64,000 nucleotides of DNA from Duganella sp. Root1480D1 (GTDB lineage: Bacteria; Pseudomonadota; Gammaproteobacteria; Burkholderiales; Burkholderiaceae_D): NCBI RefSeq assembly GCF_001427305.1, contig NZ_LMFZ01000005.1, positions 124,001-188,000 on the forward strand, read 5' to 3'. The notes below the pieces were generated by a model. The model saw nothing but the letters and a program-made list of their open reading frames with translations, did no database searches and was not told the DNA's origin. A program made the position numbers and the translations under genes. Shown here in pieces: positions 25,616 through 35,952 of this stretch (positions are counted from its first letter, which is position 1; each line of letters begins with the position of its first letter).

Positions 25616-26662
25616 ATGCAGAAAATCGCCCTTGGCCGCAGCGACCTGAAGGTCAGCAAGATCTGCCTCGGCACGATGACCTTCGGCCAGCAGAACAGCG
25701 AAGCGGATGCGCACGCCCAGCTCGACTATGCGCTGGAGCGCGGCATCAATTTCATCGACACGGCGGAACTGTATCCGGTGATGCCGTCCGCTGCGACCCA
25801 GGGTGATACCGAGCGCTTCATCGGCAGCTGGCTGAAACAATCCGGCCGCCGTGCCGACGTGGTGCTGGCGACCAAGGTCGCGGGCCCCAACCCCTACATG
25901 CACTGGATCCGTAAGGGCAAGAGCAACCACAACGCGGCCAATATCCGCGCTGCGGTGGAGACCAGCTTGCAGCGCCTGCAGACGGAATACATCGACCTGT
26001 ACCAGTTGCATTGGCCAAGCCGCAATGTGCCGATCTTCGGCGCAAGCCAGTTCGATCCCGGCAAGGAGCGCCACAGCATCGCCATCGAAGAAACGCTGGC
26101 CGTGCTGGGCGACTTGATCAAGGAAGGCAAGATCCGCCACATCGGCGTGTCGAACGAAAGTAGCTGGGGCGTGTCCGAGTTCGTCAAGCAAGCCGAGAGG
26201 AAAGGCTTGCCGCGCATTGCCACCATCCAGAACCTGTACAACCTGACGGCGCGCCATTTCGAAACCAGCTTCCTGGACGAGACTTGCTTCCGAGAGCAAG
26301 TAAGCCTGATGGCATATAGCCCGCTGGCATTCGGCCAGCTTACGGCGAAATATCACGACGATCCAAAAGCGCATGGCCGCCTGACGATCTTCCCACCGAC
26401 CTGGAGCCCGCGCTACCTGCGCCCGGGCGTGCTCGATGCTGTTGCGCAGTATGCAAAGCTGGCGCGCGACAACGGCATGACGCCTGCCCAGCTTGCGCTG
26501 GCCTGGTGCTATTCGCGCTGGTTCATCGCCTCCACCATTATCGGCGCCACCACGCTGGCGCAGCTCAAGGAAAACATCGATGCCCTCGATGTGCGGCTGT
26601 CGCCGGAGCTTGTGGCAGCAGTCGATGCGATCCATGCCAGGCTGCCCAACCCTGGCCAGTAA
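25616..26662 (+). CDS. Aldo/keto reductase, Tas-like
   Basis: 348 residues with the (beta/alpha)8 AKR fold. Motifs: ALGRSDLKVSKICLGTMTFG, NFIDTAELYPV (catalytic Asp/Tyr), LATKVAG (Lys) and LYQLHWP (His). The insertion near SAATQGDTERFIGSWLK is typical of E. coli Tas/YgdS, an NADPH-dependent enzyme of unclear physiological substrate. It starts 3 nt after pyrD, so it is probably co-transcribed. A weak hairpin (GGTCAGG 26670-26676 with CCTGACC 26681-26687) follows the stop without a U-tract. Confidence 0.92.
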   Translation: MQKIALGRSDLKVSKICLGTMTFGQQNSEADAHAQLDYALERGINFIDTAELYPVMPSAATQGDTERFIGSWLKQSGRRADVVLATKVAGPNPYMHWIRKGKSNHNAANIRAAVETSLQRLQTEYIDLYQLHWPSRNVPIFGASQFDPGKERHSIAIEETLAVLGDLIKEGKIRHIGVSNESSWGVSEFVKQAERKGLPRIATIQNLYNLTARHFETSFLDETCFREQVSLMAYSPLAFGQLTAKYHDDPKAHGRLTIFPPTWSPRYLRPGVLDAVAQYAKLARDNGMTPAQLALAWCYSRWFIASTIIGATTLAQLKENIDALDVRLSPELVAAVDAIHARLPNPGQ

Positions 26663-26822
26663 CCGATAAGGTCAGGCACGCCTGACCATCTATTCAATTG
26701 CTGTGCGGGAACGTTGTTGATACTATTCCCGATTCAGGTTGCCCGCGCCCGCGGGCCATGTCTTCCCTGATTCTTCGCCGCCCTCCCCCCGCGGCCTTGC
26801 CAATCTCCCAATAAGAACCGAC

Positions 26823-28448
26823 ATGTTAAAAAACCTGACCATCAGGGTGCGGCTTATTGCCGTCTTCACCATGCTATCCCTGTTGCTGCTTGCAGTCGGC
26901 AGCACCAGCCTGGCCAGTCTCGGCCAAACCCACGATACCCTGCGCACGGTCTACCGGGAGCGCCTGCTGGCGCTCGGCAACCTGGACGCGATGATGCGCC
27001 TGATGCTGGGCAACCAACTCGCCGTCGTTCGCGCCGCGAACTCCGATGCGGAAAATTTGCCGCAAGCGATCGAACAGGTCGAACAGAACCGCAATGCCGC
27101 CAGCAAGCTGTGGCAGGAATACAGCGAGTCCTTCGTTACCGAAGAAGAAAAGGAAATGGCCGAGCGCTTCGAGGCGGCCCACAGACACTTCATGCTCGAT
27201 GCCCTGGCGCCCGCACTGGCTGCGGCAAAAGCGGGCGATATCGACACCATGCGCGCCCTGGTGAACGGGCCGGTGGAGCACATGTTCCCCAAGCTTCGCA
27301 TCGAACTGGAAAGGCTGGCTGACTACCAGGTCGATCACAGCAGGAGGCAGTACCTCGCGTCGGAAGACACATACGCCAGGCAGCACACGCTGGTCATTGC
27401 CTTGCTGCTTGCCGGCCTGGCGCTGGCCATCAGCGTTGGCTGCTGGCTGGTACGCAGCATTACGCAGCCGCTCAATCGTGCGGTCGCCGTCGCCCAGGCG
27501 GTGGCCAGGGGCGACCTGACGCAGCAAGTTGAAGTAACGGCAAACGATGAAACCGGCCAGCTGCTGGCGGCACTGAAAGAAATGAACGCGGGCCTGGCCG
27601 GTATGGTCGGCAACGTGCGGCACTCGACGGACACCCTGCATGCCGCTTCGGCACACATTGCTGACGATGACCGGGACCTGTCGCGCCGTATAGAAGAACA
27701 AGCCAGGACGCTGGAGGACACCGCCTCGTCGATGGAAGAGCTGACCTGCACTGTGCGCCAGAATGCCGACAATGCGCGCCAGGTAAACCTGCTGGCGCAA
27801 GCTGCAGCGAACCTGGCGACGCGCGGCGGCGCGGCGGTATTCCAGGCCGTGGAAAGGATGGATGCCATCAGCACTTCCTCGCTCAGGATGGCGGACATGA
27901 TCGGCGTGATCGACAGCATTGCGAGCCAGACCGGCCGCCTGGCACTGGATGCCGCTGCCGAGGCCCAACGCGCCGGCGGCGCAAGCCCCGAGGGTTGCGC
28001 CATGGTCGCCAGCGAAGTACGCGACCTGGCACAACGCAGCGCAGCGGCCGCGCAGGAAGTCAGGCAATTGATCGATCACTCGATGGAGCAGGTGAATGCC
28101 GGCAGCACGCTGGTGCACCAGGCCGGCGCCACCATGAATGAAGTGGTGCAGGCAGTCCATCGCGTCAGCGGCATTATCAATGAGATCACTGCCGCCAGCC
28201 ACGAACAAAGCACGGGCATTGCCCGGGTCAGTGAAGCATTGCTTCAGATGGATTCGGCCACGCAGCATAACACCGCGCTGGTGGAGCGGGCCGCTGCTGC
28301 CGCCGCATCGATGCAGCAACAAGCTTGTGCCCTTGCCAAGACGGTAGGGGTATTCCGCCTGGCGCCACAGGGCCGGGATGCGGTGCAAGCGGCGAATAAA
28401 CCACATTCTCTCCAATTCCCACTTGCTTCGCTAAAACCGAATTGCTAG
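26823..28448 (+). CDS. Methyl-accepting chemotaxis protein paralogue with degraded signalling tip
   Basis: 541 residues. Membrane helices at about 10-30 and 185-205 flank a periplasmic four-helix-bundle-type sensor; HAMP and methyl-accepting domains follow. It is clearly a tandem duplicate of the next gene. The cytoplasmic hairpin tip, otherwise nearly invariant, is altered. At aligned positions F368 is Ser, N371 Gly, I372 Arg, N376 Asp and V379 Ala, and EQGRGF is replaced by GASPEGC with one extra residue. These positions make the trimer and CheA/CheW contacts in Tsr/Tar-type receptors. The C-terminal CheR-binding pentapeptide is missing. The reading frame is intact, so it is either an evolving non-signalling receptor or early decay. 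Confidence 0.88.
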   Translation: MLKNLTIRVRLIAVFTMLSLLLLAVGSTSLASLGQTHDTLRTVYRERLLALGNLDAMMRLMLGNQLAVVRAANSDAENLPQAIEQVEQNRNAASKLWQEYSESFVTEEEKEMAERFEAAHRHFMLDALAPALAAAKAGDIDTMRALVNGPVEHMFPKLRIELERLADYQVDHSRRQYLASEDTYARQHTLVIALLLAGLALAISVGCWLVRSITQPLNRAVAVAQAVARGDLTQQVEVTANDETGQLLAALKEMNAGLAGMVGNVRHSTDTLHAASAHIADDDRDLSRRIEEQARTLEDTASSMEELTCTVRQNADNARQVNLLAQAAANLATRGGAAVFQAVERMDAISTSSLRMADMIGVIDSIASQTGRLALDAAAEAQRAGGASPEGCAMVASEVRDLAQRSAAAAQEVRQLIDHSMEQVNAGSTLVHQAGATMNEVVQAVHRVSGIINEITAASHEQSTGIARVSEALLQMDSATQHNTALVERAAAAAASMQQQACALAKTVGVFRLAPQGRDAVQAANKPHSLQFPLASLKPNC

Positions 28449-28573
28449 CATCGGGTTTCCAGGGCGCCCGTCTCGCCGGTCCCAGCCAGCCCTGTCCAAA
28501 CGCCGCCCCGCCCTCGCGGCTCCCTCCTTCACCAAAGCCATTGCTTGCGCACGTGCGCGGGCTGGAGCCGCAC

Positions 28574-30322
28574 ATGCTGAACAACCTGACAATCAAAACC
28601 CGCCTGGTCGCTGTCCTGGCAATCCTTTCCCTGATGATGACGGTGATCGGCATTGCCGGCATCACCAGCTTGTCGAATTCGAACGAATCGCTCAAAACGG
28701 TCTATGAGGACCGCTTGGTGGCACTGGGGCAGTTGCAGGATATGATCCGCTCAATGAACCGCAACCAGCTCTCGATGGCCAATGCGGCGCTCTCCGACGC
28801 AGCGGCCCTGCCTGAAATGGTGAAGGAAGTGGAGCACGATCGCGCCCGGGCCGAGCAGATCTGGAAAGCCTACATCGCCACCCAAATGACCCCGGAAGAA
28901 AAGGCGCTGGTCGACCAATTCAGCGCCGCCCATTCCGTCTATCTCGAACAGGGCCTGGAACCCGCACTGGCGGCCGCCCGCGCCAGTGACATGGACAAAA
29001 TGAAATCCCTGATGCACGGACGCATGCACGAGCGATTCCTGCCTGTGCGCGACCTGATCAACCAGTTGGTCAGCCTGCAAAAAGACATCGGCAAGCAGGT
29101 GTACGAATCGTCGCAGGCCAGCTTCTCCAGCTTCCGCCTGATGGTGATCTGCATCCTTGCAGGTGGGCTGTCCCTGGCGGCAGGCATCGGTTGGTGGCTG
29201 GTGCGCAGCATCACCGCCCCGCTGGACCGCGCGGTACGGATTGCAGAAAATGTGGCAGCCGGCGACCTGACGCAGCAGATCGAGGTGCACACGCAGGACG
29301 AGACGGGCAAGCTGCTGGGCGCCTTGCGCGAAATGAGCACTAGCCTGGTCGGCATTGTCGGCGATGTACGCCGGGCTACCGACTCCATCAACACCGCTTC
29401 TTCCGAGATCGCCAGCGGCAATATGGACCTGTCGGCGCGCACCGAGCAGCAGGCCAGCTCGCTGGAAGAAACTGCGTCGTCGATGGAAGAGCTGACGTCC
29501 ACCGTGCGCCAGAATGCGGACAATGCAAGGCAGGCCAACCAGTTGGCAGGCAACGCATCGGAAGTGGCGCGTCGCGGCGGGGCAGTGGTGTCGCAAGTGG
29601 TTGACAAGATGAGTGCCATCAACGAGTCGGCCTACAAGATCGTGGAGATTATTTCGGTGATCGACGGCATTGCATTCCAGACCAACATCCTGGCCTTGAA
29701 TGCTGCGGTGGAAGCCGCGCGCGCCGGCGAGCAAGGCCGCGGCTTTGCAGTCGTCGCCTCGGAAGTGCGCAACCTGGCCCAGCGCGCAGGCAATGCCGCC
29801 AAGGAGATCAAACAGTTGATCGACAACTCGGTGGCACAAGTGGAAGAAGGCAGCCGCCTGGTCGACCAGGCCGGCGCCACCATGAGTGAAGTGGTGCAGA
29901 GCGTACAGCAGGTGACCGACATCATCGGCGAGATTTCAGCTGCCAGCGGAGAACAGAGCTCCGGACTGCAACAGATCAACCAGGCCGTGGTGCAGATGGA
30001 CAGCGCCACCCAGCAAAATGCGGCCCTGGTGGAACAAGCTGCAGCTGCGGCGGGAGCATTGCAGGAGCAGGCGGCCTCGCTGTCGCAAGCGGTCAGCGTG
30101 TTCCGCCTGTCTGCGCAGGAATCGGCACAACCAACGGCGCAGGCCACACGCTACGCCGGCGCCCCCGTGGTGCGCCGCTCGGTCAGTTCGCCTGCGCAGT
30201 CACGCAGCGGCGCAAGCGTTACCCGCCTCCAGCCTCGCTCCGTCGGGCTGCCCGCTAAACCAGCAGCGGCCAAGCGCACGCTTGCCGCCAACGGTGCGGG
30301 CGACGGTTGGGAAGAATTCTAA
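28574..30322 (+). CDS. Methyl-accepting chemotaxis protein (Tar/Tsr type)
   Basis: 582 residues. The order is: N-terminal TM helix (LVAVLAILSLMMTVIGIAGI), periplasmic four-helix-bundle sensor (about 32-188), second TM helix, HAMP, and a full signalling domain with the canonical tip ([20 protein letters not shown] then [10 protein letters not shown]). The C-terminal tail ends GDGWEEF, a NWETF-like tether for CheR/CheB adaptation enzymes. Ribosome site GGAG at 28564-28567; a 12-bp palindrome GCGCACGTGCGC sits at 28547-28558 in the leader. Ligand unknown. Convergent with the next receptor, 15 bp apart. Confidence 0.95.
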   Translation: MLNNLTIKTRLVAVLAILSLMMTVIGIAGITSLSNSNESLKTVYEDRLVALGQLQDMIRSMNRNQLSMANAALSDAAALPEMVKEVEHDRARAEQIWKAYIATQMTPEEKALVDQFSAAHSVYLEQGLEPALAAARASDMDKMKSLMHGRMHERFLPVRDLINQLVSLQKDIGKQVYESSQASFSSFRLMVICILAGGLSLAAGIGWWLVRSITAPLDRAVRIAENVAAGDLTQQIEVHTQDETGKLLGALREMSTSLVGIVGDVRRATDSINTASSEIASGNMDLSARTEQQASSLEETASSMEELTSTVRQNADNARQANQLAGNASEVARRGGAVVSQVVDKMSAINESAYKIVEIISVIDGIAFQTNILALNAAVEAARAGEQGRGFAVVASEVRNLAQRAGNAAKEIKQLIDNSVAQVEEGSRLVDQAGATMSEVVQSVQQVTDIIGEISAASGEQSSGLQQINQAVVQMDSATQQNAALVEQAAAAAGALQEQAASLSQAVSVFRLSAQESAQPTAQATRYAGAPVVRRSVSSPAQSRSGASVTRLQPRSVGLPAKPAAAKRTLAANGAGDGWEEF

Positions 30323-30337
30323 TCAGCCAGGCGCCGC

Positions 30338-32053
30338 TCAGAACTCTTCCCATTCCGGGTTGACGCTGGGCGCCCTGGTGTTGGCTGGCGCTGTCCCCTC
30401 AGGCCGTCTGGCAACAGCGCGTGTGGTAGCTGGCGCCGGGCGCGTCGCAGCCTTCACAACCGCCCGCACGGCCAACCGTTTCGGGTCGGCCTGATGGTCG
30501 GCCAGGCGGAACACGCTGACGGCGTCGGCCAGCATTTCTGCCTGATCGCGCATCGATTGCGCGGCCGCTGCGGCTTCTTCGACCAGCGCGGCGTTCTGCT
30601 GCGTCACATCGTCAATGGAAACGATGGCCTGATTGACCTGGGCGATGCCGCTGCTTTGCTCCTGGCTGGCCGCGCTAATCTGCTGCATGATGTCGCTGAC
30701 CTGCTGCACCGCCTTGACGATGCCACCCATCGTTGCACCAGCCTGGTCGACCAGGCGCGCGCCTTCATCCACCGTGTCGACCGAATGCCCGATCAGTTCC
30801 TTGATTTCCTTTGCCGCTGCGGCGGAACGCTGCGCCAGGTTGCGCACCTCTGACGCCACCACGGCAAAACCCCTGCCCTGTTCGCCCGCGCGCGCCGCTT
30901 CGACGGCGGCATTCAGCGCCAGGATATTGGTCTGGAACGCGATGCCGTCGATCACGCCAATAATGTCGACGATCTTGTTCGAAGACTCCTTGATCGCGCC
31001 CATCGTGCTGACCACCTGCCCCACAACAGCACCGCCGCGCGTGGCAAAGTCGGACGCAGTTACCACCAGCTGCGTAGCCTGGCGCGCATTCTCTGCGTTT
31101 TGCTGAACGGTGGAAGTCAGCTCCTCCATCGAGGAGGCGGTTTCCTCCAGCGAGCTGGCCTGCTGCTCCGTGCGCGAGGACAGGTCCAGGTTGCCGGTGG
31201 CGATTTCGTTCGAAGCAGTCGTGATGGTGTCGGAACCGGAGCGCACCTTGCCGACGGTGCGCGCCAGGCTGTCGTTCATATTCGCCAGCGCTTGCAATAG
31301 CTGGCCGGTTTCGTCGCGGCTGGTCACGTCAATGCGCTGCGTCAGGTCGCCGCCCGCCACTGCCTCCGCCACGCCGACGGCGCGGTTCAGAGGCTGGGTG
31401 ATGCTGCGCGTGACCCACCACGCAACCCAGGCTGCAAGTGCGGCCGCCGCCGCAGTCAACACGATCATCACGTTGCGGGAATTGGTGTAAGCCTTGCCGG
31501 CGACATCGCTGGCGGCATTCACCGCGGCCGTCTGGTATTTCACCATTTCGGTCAGTGCGCCCAGGTACGCAGTCTGCTCCTTGCGCACTGCGGTCAGCAG
31601 GTATTTGACGTTCTCAGCGCGCTGGCTGTCGTCGGCGGATTTTTGCAGGAAGGCAGATTGCACGACCAGGTAACGCTCGCGCGCTTCCTGCACGGCCTTG
31701 AGCCTGGCCTTGCTTTCCGCATCTTCATCATCTGAGATCAGTTTGGCAAGCTTATCGAGATTGCCATCAATCTCGGCCTTCTTGTCCTCGACACGCTTCA
31801 ATTCCTTCTTCACCGTTTCCGCTTCAGTGGAGAGCATTGCGTTACGCATGGCACGTGCGATGTCATTGACGCCGCCGATCGCCTCGTAGGCGAGGATGAC
31901 TTTCGGCACCTTGTCGCTGGCGATATCGTCGGTGCCGTCATTCAGTTTGCCCAGGTTGGCAATGCCTGTCGCGGCAATGCCAACCATGAAGGCCAGTGCG
32001 AGACCCAATCCGGCGGCCAGGCGGACGCCGATCTTCCAGTTGCCGATACCCAT
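30338..32053 (-). CDS. Methyl-accepting chemotaxis protein at the end of the cys operon
   Basis: 571 residues. TM1 at about 10-32, a 4HB_MCP-type periplasmic domain with many charged helices ([22 protein letters not shown]), TM2 near 190-210, HAMP, and a canonical signalling tip ([26 protein letters not shown]). The tail ends NPEWEEF, a CheR/CheB-binding pentapeptide. A strong ribosome site (GGAGGAGG) fills the 16-nt gap after the cysB stop, with no terminator between, so it should be co-transcribed with cysT-cysW-cysA-cysB. That ties its expression to sulfur limitation; the ligand is unknown and could be sulfate or an organosulfur compound. Confidence 0.95.
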   Translation of the reverse strand: MGIGNWKIGVRLAAGLGLALAFMVGIAATGIANLGKLNDGTDDIASDKVPKVILAYEAIGGVNDIARAMRNAMLSTEAETVKKELKRVEDKKAEIDGNLDKLAKLISDDEDAESKARLKAVQEARERYLVVQSAFLQKSADDSQRAENVKYLLTAVRKEQTAYLGALTEMVKYQTAAVNAASDVAGKAYTNSRNVMIVLTAAAAALAAWVAWWVTRSITQPLNRAVGVAEAVAGGDLTQRIDVTSRDETGQLLQALANMNDSLARTVGKVRSGSDTITTASNEIATGNLDLSSRTEQQASSLEETASSMEELTSTVQQNAENARQATQLVVTASDFATRGGAVVGQVVSTMGAIKESSNKIVDIIGVIDGIAFQTNILALNAAVEAARAGEQGRGFAVVASEVRNLAQRSAAAAKEIKELIGHSVDTVDEGARLVDQAGATMGGIVKAVQQVSDIMQQISAASQEQSSGIAQVNQAIVSIDDVTQQNAALVEEAAAAAQSMRDQAEMLADAVSVFRLADHQADPKRLAVRAVVKAATRPAPATTRAVARRPEGTAPANTRAPSVNPEWEEF

Positions 32054-32069
32054 ACAACCTCCTCCAAGG

Positions 32070-33002
32070 TTACAGGGGGTCGCCTCCCTGCAAGGCTTGC
32101 TCGATGTCGCTGCGTGTCAAATCCGGGGCGAACTGCGAGATGAACTCGTAGGCATACGATCGCAAGTATGCTCCTTTGCGCAAGGCCAGTCTTGTTGTAT
32201 TTGCAGCGAATAAATGGGAAGCTTCGATGGCGCGCAAGCCCTTGTCGCGGCCGTGGTCGAAAGCCATCGACGCTACCAGGCCAACGCCTAGGCCCAGCGT
32301 CACGTACTGCTTGATGACGTCCGAATCCATTGCGGTCAGCACGATGTCGGGGCGCACGCCGGCCTTATCGAAGGCCGCATCGATGTGGCCACGGCCGGTG
32401 AAGCCGACGTCGTAAGTGATCAGCGGGTATTCGGCCAGGTCTTCCAGGCGGATCGGGGAGCGCGTCAGCAGCGGGTGGCCATCCGGCACCACCACCAGGT
32501 GGCTCCAGCGGTAGCAAGGGAAAGACACCAGGTCCGGGAATTGCGACAAGCCTTCGGTAGCGATACCGATATCGGCCTTGCCCGACAGGACCCATTCCGC
32601 GATATGGTCAGGTGCGCTTTGCTGCAAGGCGATGCGCACGTCCGGGAACTCATTGCGGAAGTGCGAAACCGCCTTCGGCAGCGCATAGCGGGCCTGGGTG
32701 TGCGTTGCCGCGATGGTCAGTGTGCCGCTTTTCTGGCCGGTGAATTCCAGGCTGGCCTGCTGCAGGTTTTCCGCTTCCACCAGCAGGCGGTCGACGATCT
32801 TCAGGATGCCTTTGCCCGGCTCGGTCAGGCCGGTCAGGCGCTTGCCGTTGCGCTCGAAGATGATGACGCCAAGTTCGTCTTCCAGTTCGCGGATCTGGCG
32901 GCTCACGCCCGGCTGCGACGTGAACAGGGCGTTCGCCACTTCGGTCAGGTTGTAGTTGCGGCGCGCAGCTTCGCGCACGGAGCGTAGTTGTTGGAAGTTC
33001 AT
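32070..33002 (-). CDS. cysB: CysB-type LysR regulator of sulfur assimilation
   Basis: 310 residues. The N-terminal winged helix has [27 protein letters not shown], as in CysB/Cbl, where the sequence differs from other LysR proteins. The C-terminal effector domain (about 95-310) follows; in CysB it binds N-acetylserine or sulfide/thiosulfate. CysB activates sulfate-transport and cysteine-synthesis genes during sulfur limitation. Its ATG overlaps the cysA stop (ATGA), unusual because in enteric bacteria cysB stands alone; inclusion in the operon it controls gives positive feedback. Cbl is the alternative identity. Confidence 0.92.
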   Translation of the reverse strand: MNFQQLRSVREAARRNYNLTEVANALFTSQPGVSRQIRELEDELGVIIFERNGKRLTGLTEPGKGILKIVDRLLVEAENLQQASLEFTGQKSGTLTIAATHTQARYALPKAVSHFRNEFPDVRIALQQSAPDHIAEWVLSGKADIGIATEGLSQFPDLVSFPCYRWSHLVVVPDGHPLLTRSPIRLEDLAEYPLITYDVGFTGRGHIDAAFDKAGVRPDIVLTAMDSDVIKQYVTLGLGVGLVASMAFDHGRDKGLRAIEASHLFAANTTRLALRKGAYLRSYAYEFISQFAPDLTRSDIEQALQGGDPL

Positions 33003-34063
33003 GCGTGAGCCCCTTCATCGACGAAGACGCGCAGGCGCTTGGGGCGCACCACCAGCGTTTCGCCGTCTTTCAGGTCAAGTTGGATATAGCGTTCGTTGGA
33101 AATGGTTGCTTCGATAATCTGGGCGTTGTCGGTGCGCTCCAGGTCGAGCTGGGCCAGCGGGCCGATTGCGTGCGCGCGGCGCAGCCTGACCACGATGCCT
33201 TCCGCACCCTGCACATACCGTTCGACTTCCAGGTCGTGCGGGCGAATGTAGGCCGTGCCTTTGCCGCTGCCGTGGCCTTCCACGTCGAATTCAACGCCGT
33301 CGCTGGCCAGCACGCCTTCATGCACGCGGCCATGGAAGACATTGACGTTACCGAGGAAGCCGTACACGAAGGGCGATGCGGGATGGTTGTAGACCTCGTC
33401 CGGCGAGCCCAGTTGTTCGACGTGGCCCTTGTTCATCAGCACCACGCGGTCGGCCACTTCCAGCGCTTCTTCCTGGTCGTGGGTCACGAAGATCGACGTG
33501 ACGTGCAGCTCGTCGTGCAGGCGGCGTAGCCAGCGGCGCAATTCCTTGCGCACCTTGGCATCCAGCGCGCCGAACGGTTCGTCCAGCAGCAACACGCGCG
33601 GTTCAACGGCCAGCGCGCGCGCCAGGGCGATACGCTGGCGTTGGCCGCCGGAGAGCTGCGGCGGATAGCGGTCGGCCAGCCAGTCGAGCTGCACCAGTTC
33701 CAGCAGTTCTTTTACCTTGCGGCGGATCTGCTCTTCCGATGGACGCTCCTTGCGCGGCTTGACGCGCAGGCCGAAGGCGACGTTCTCAAATACGGTCATA
33801 TGCTTGAACAGCGCATAGTGCTGGAACACGAAGCCGACCTGGCGCTCGCGCACGTGGCGGTCGGAGGCGTCCTGCCCATCCAGCAGCACCTGGCCCGAAT
33901 CGGGATGCTCCAGACCGGCGATGCAGCGCAGCAGCGTGGTCTTGCCGCAGCCCGATGGCCCCAGCAGCGCGGTCAGCTCGCCTTGCGGGAAATCGAGCGA
34001 TACGTTGTCCAGCGCGACGAAGTCGCCGAAACGCTTGTTGATGTTCTTGACTGCGATCGTCAT
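32999..34063 (-). CDS. cysA: Sulfate/thiosulfate ABC importer, ATP-binding subunit
   Basis: 354 residues. Walker [10 protein letters not shown] (residues 35-43), the ABC signature LSGGQRQR near 137, Walker [12 protein letters not shown] and the switch His (THDQ) are all present. The C-terminal part holds a TOBE-like regulatory domain (about 235-354). It powers the CysT-CysW permease with CysP/Sbp as binding protein. One nt separates it from cysW; its stop overlaps the cysB start by 4 nt. Confidence 0.96.
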   Translation of the reverse strand: MTIAVKNINKRFGDFVALDNVSLDFPQGELTALLGPSGCGKTTLLRCIAGLEHPDSGQVLLDGQDASDRHVRERQVGFVFQHYALFKHMTVFENVAFGLRVKPRKERPSEEQIRRKVKELLELVQLDWLADRYPPQLSGGQRQRIALARALAVEPRVLLLDEPFGALDAKVRKELRRWLRRLHDELHVTSIFVTHDQEEALEVADRVVLMNKGHVEQLGSPDEVYNHPASPFVYGFLGNVNVFHGRVHEGVLASDGVEFDVEGHGSGKGTAYIRPHDLEVERYVQGAEGIVVRLRRAHAIGPLAQLDLERTDNAQIIEATISNERYIQLDLKDGETLVVRPKRLRVFVDEGAHA

Positions 34064-34064
34064 A

Positions 34065-34949
34065 TCAATGCTCCTTGGCGTCGTCGCCGTAGTTTTCGTG
34101 CAGGCGCCATTCGATGAAGGTTTTCACTGCCAGGGTCACCAGCGCCAGCAGGGCCAGCAGCGAGGCCACGGCGAAGGCGGCGGCAAAGTTGTATTCGTTG
34201 TAGAGGATCTCGACCTGCAGCGGCATGGTGTTGGTCTCGCCGCGGATATGGCCGGACACCACCGACACCGCGCCGAACTCGCCCATGGCGCGGGCGTTAC
34301 ACAGGATCACGCCGTACAGCAGGCCCCATTTGATGTTAGGCAGGGTCACGCGGAAGAAGGTCTGCCAGCCGTTTGCGCCCAGCACCACGGCTGCTTCCTC
34401 CTCCTCGCTGCCCTGCGCCTGCATCAGCGGGATCAGTTCACGCGCCACGAACGGGAAGGTGATGAATACCGTGGCCAGCACGATGCCCGGCACCGCGAAC
34501 AGGATCTTGATGTCGTGCGCCGCCAGCCACGGCCCGAACCAGCCCTGGGCGCCGAACAGCAGCACGTAGATCAGGCCCGAAATCACCGGCGATACCGAGA
34601 ACGGCAGGTCGATCAGCGTCAGCAGCAGGCTCTTGCCGCGGAACTCGAACTTGGTGATGGCCCAGGAAGCTGCCACGCCGAATACCAGGTTGAACGGAAC
34701 CGCAATGCCGGCCGCTATCAGCGTGAGCTTGATGGCGGCAATCGAATCGTCCTCCAGGATGGCGCTGGCATACACCTCCCAGCCCTTCTTCAGCGCTTCG
34801 GTGAACACGGCCACCAGCGGCACGAACAGGAACAGGGTCAGGAAAGTCAGCGCCACCGTGACCAGGACATAGCGCACCCAGCGCGGTTCCAGCACGTCAT
34901 GGCGTTGCGGCAGTTCGCCGCGGCGGATGGGAGTCGCGGAGCCGCTCAT
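34065..34949 (-). CDS. cysW: Sulfate ABC importer permease CysW
   Basis: 294 residues with six membrane helices and the EAA-type loop ([24 protein letters not shown]) that docks onto CysA. The start at 34949 (MSGSATP) was chosen because it overlaps the cysT stop as ATGA and has GGGAGGAA about 7 nt upstream; an in-frame ATG at 34973 would overlap cysT by 28 nt. The conserved [13 protein letters not shown] stretch follows the loop. Confidence 0.95.
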   Translation of the reverse strand: MSGSATPIRRGELPQRHDVLEPRWVRYVLVTVALTFLTLFLFVPLVAVFTEALKKGWEVYASAILEDDSIAAIKLTLIAAGIAVPFNLVFGVAASWAITKFEFRGKSLLLTLIDLPFSVSPVISGLIYVLLFGAQGWFGPWLAAHDIKILFAVPGIVLATVFITFPFVARELIPLMQAQGSEEEEAAVVLGANGWQTFFRVTLPNIKWGLLYGVILCNARAMGEFGAVSVVSGHIRGETNTMPLQVEILYNEYNFAAAFAVASLLALLALVTLAVKTFIEWRLHENYGDDAKEH

Positions 34950-35836
34950 TTGGCGTTCCTCCCGCGCGACCATGCCTGCAACAGGTTAATTGCCAGCAGC
35001 ATGAGGAAGGAAGCCACCAGCATGACTACTGCGATGGCCGTGGCGCCGGCATAGTCGTACTGTTCCAGCTTGGTGATGATGAACAGTGGCGTGATCTCGG
35101 ACACCAGCGGCATATTGCCGGCAATGAAAATCACCGAACCGAATTCGCCGGTGGCGCGGGCAAAGGCCAGCGCAAACCCGGTCAGCAGCGATGGCAAAAT
35201 GGTCGGGAATACCACGCGGCGAAAGGTCTGGAAGGCCGATGCGCCCAGGCTGGCAGCCGCTTCTTCCAGTTCGCGCTCGGCGTCTTCCAGCACGGGCTGC
35301 ACGGTTCGCACCACGAAAGGCAGGCCGATGAAGGTCAGCGCCACCACCACGCCCAGCGGGGTAAATGCCACTTTGATGCCCAGCACGCCTTCAATATAGC
35401 GGCCGAACCAGCCGTTGGAGGAATACAGGGCGGTCAGCGTGATGCCGGCCACTGCGGTCGGCAGCGCGAACGGCAGGTCGACCAGCGCGTCGACAATGCG
35501 CTTGCCAGGGAACTTGTAGCGCACCAGCACCCAGGCCACGATGCCGCCGAAGATAACGTTCAAGAGGGCGCCGATGAAGGAGGCGCCGAAAGTCAGCTTG
35601 TAGGAGGCAATCACGCGTTCCGAGGTGACGGCAGCCCAGAAGCCTTCCCAGGTCATGGTGAAGGTCTTGAGGAAGATCGCCGACAGCGGGATGAGCACGA
35701 TCAGCGTCAGGTACAGGATGGTGAAACCAAGGGATAAGTTAAAACCGGGCATCACGCGAAATGGCGCTTTGCGGGCCTTGACCTCTCTTCCCGGCCCCGT
35801 CGCCGAGGTGGGTACCGTTGCAGCAACTGCAGACAT
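34946..35836 (-). CDS. cysT: Sulfate ABC importer permease CysT (CysU)
   Basis: 296 residues. An N-terminal cytoplasmic arm precedes six membrane helices; [28 protein letters not shown] is the EAA loop that contacts the ATPase, followed by [14 protein letters not shown], characteristic of CysT. The ATG at 35836 has GGGAG just upstream. It is the first gene of cysT-cysW-cysA-cysB-mcp. Its binding-protein gene (cysP) is not next to it but about 5 kb away. Confidence 0.95.
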   Translation of the reverse strand: MSAVAATVPTSATGPGREVKARKAPFRVMPGFNLSLGFTILYLTLIVLIPLSAIFLKTFTMTWEGFWAAVTSERVIASYKLTFGASFIGALLNVIFGGIVAWVLVRYKFPGKRIVDALVDLPFALPTAVAGITLTALYSSNGWFGRYIEGVLGIKVAFTPLGVVVALTFIGLPFVVRTVQPVLEDAERELEEAAASLGASAFQTFRRVVFPTILPSLLTGFALAFARATGEFGSVIFIAGNMPLVSEITPLFIITKLEQYDYAGATAIAVVMLVASFLMLLAINLLQAWSRGRNAK

Positions 35837-35890
35837 GCTTGCTCCCTTATTACATTTTCGACTAATAGGAGCGCATGTTCGCATTCATGC

Positions 35891-35925
35891 GTTATAAACC
35901 AAACTACCCTTTTTTCATTTGCTTA
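35891..35925 (-). promoter_or_regulatory. Putative CysB-activated promoter of the cys operon
   Basis: On the minus strand a -10-like TATAAC (35896-35891) lies 17 bp from a non-consensus -35, and the -35 area is covered by TAAGCAAATGA (35925-35915). A near-identical TAAGCAAATAA occurs ahead of the TauE gene (36800-36790). A weak -35 overlapped by a shared motif fits a promoter that needs a LysR activator. The motif's identity as a CysB site is inferred. Confidence 0.45.
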
Positions 35926-35952
35926 GATGCCAAACAGGCAGTGGTGAAGCGT

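Noticed and set aside
26670..26687. Hairpin GGTCAGG/CCTGACC as a terminator after the aldo/keto reductase
   Set aside because: It has only a 7-bp stem and no U-tract, so it was mentioned under the gene rather than listed.
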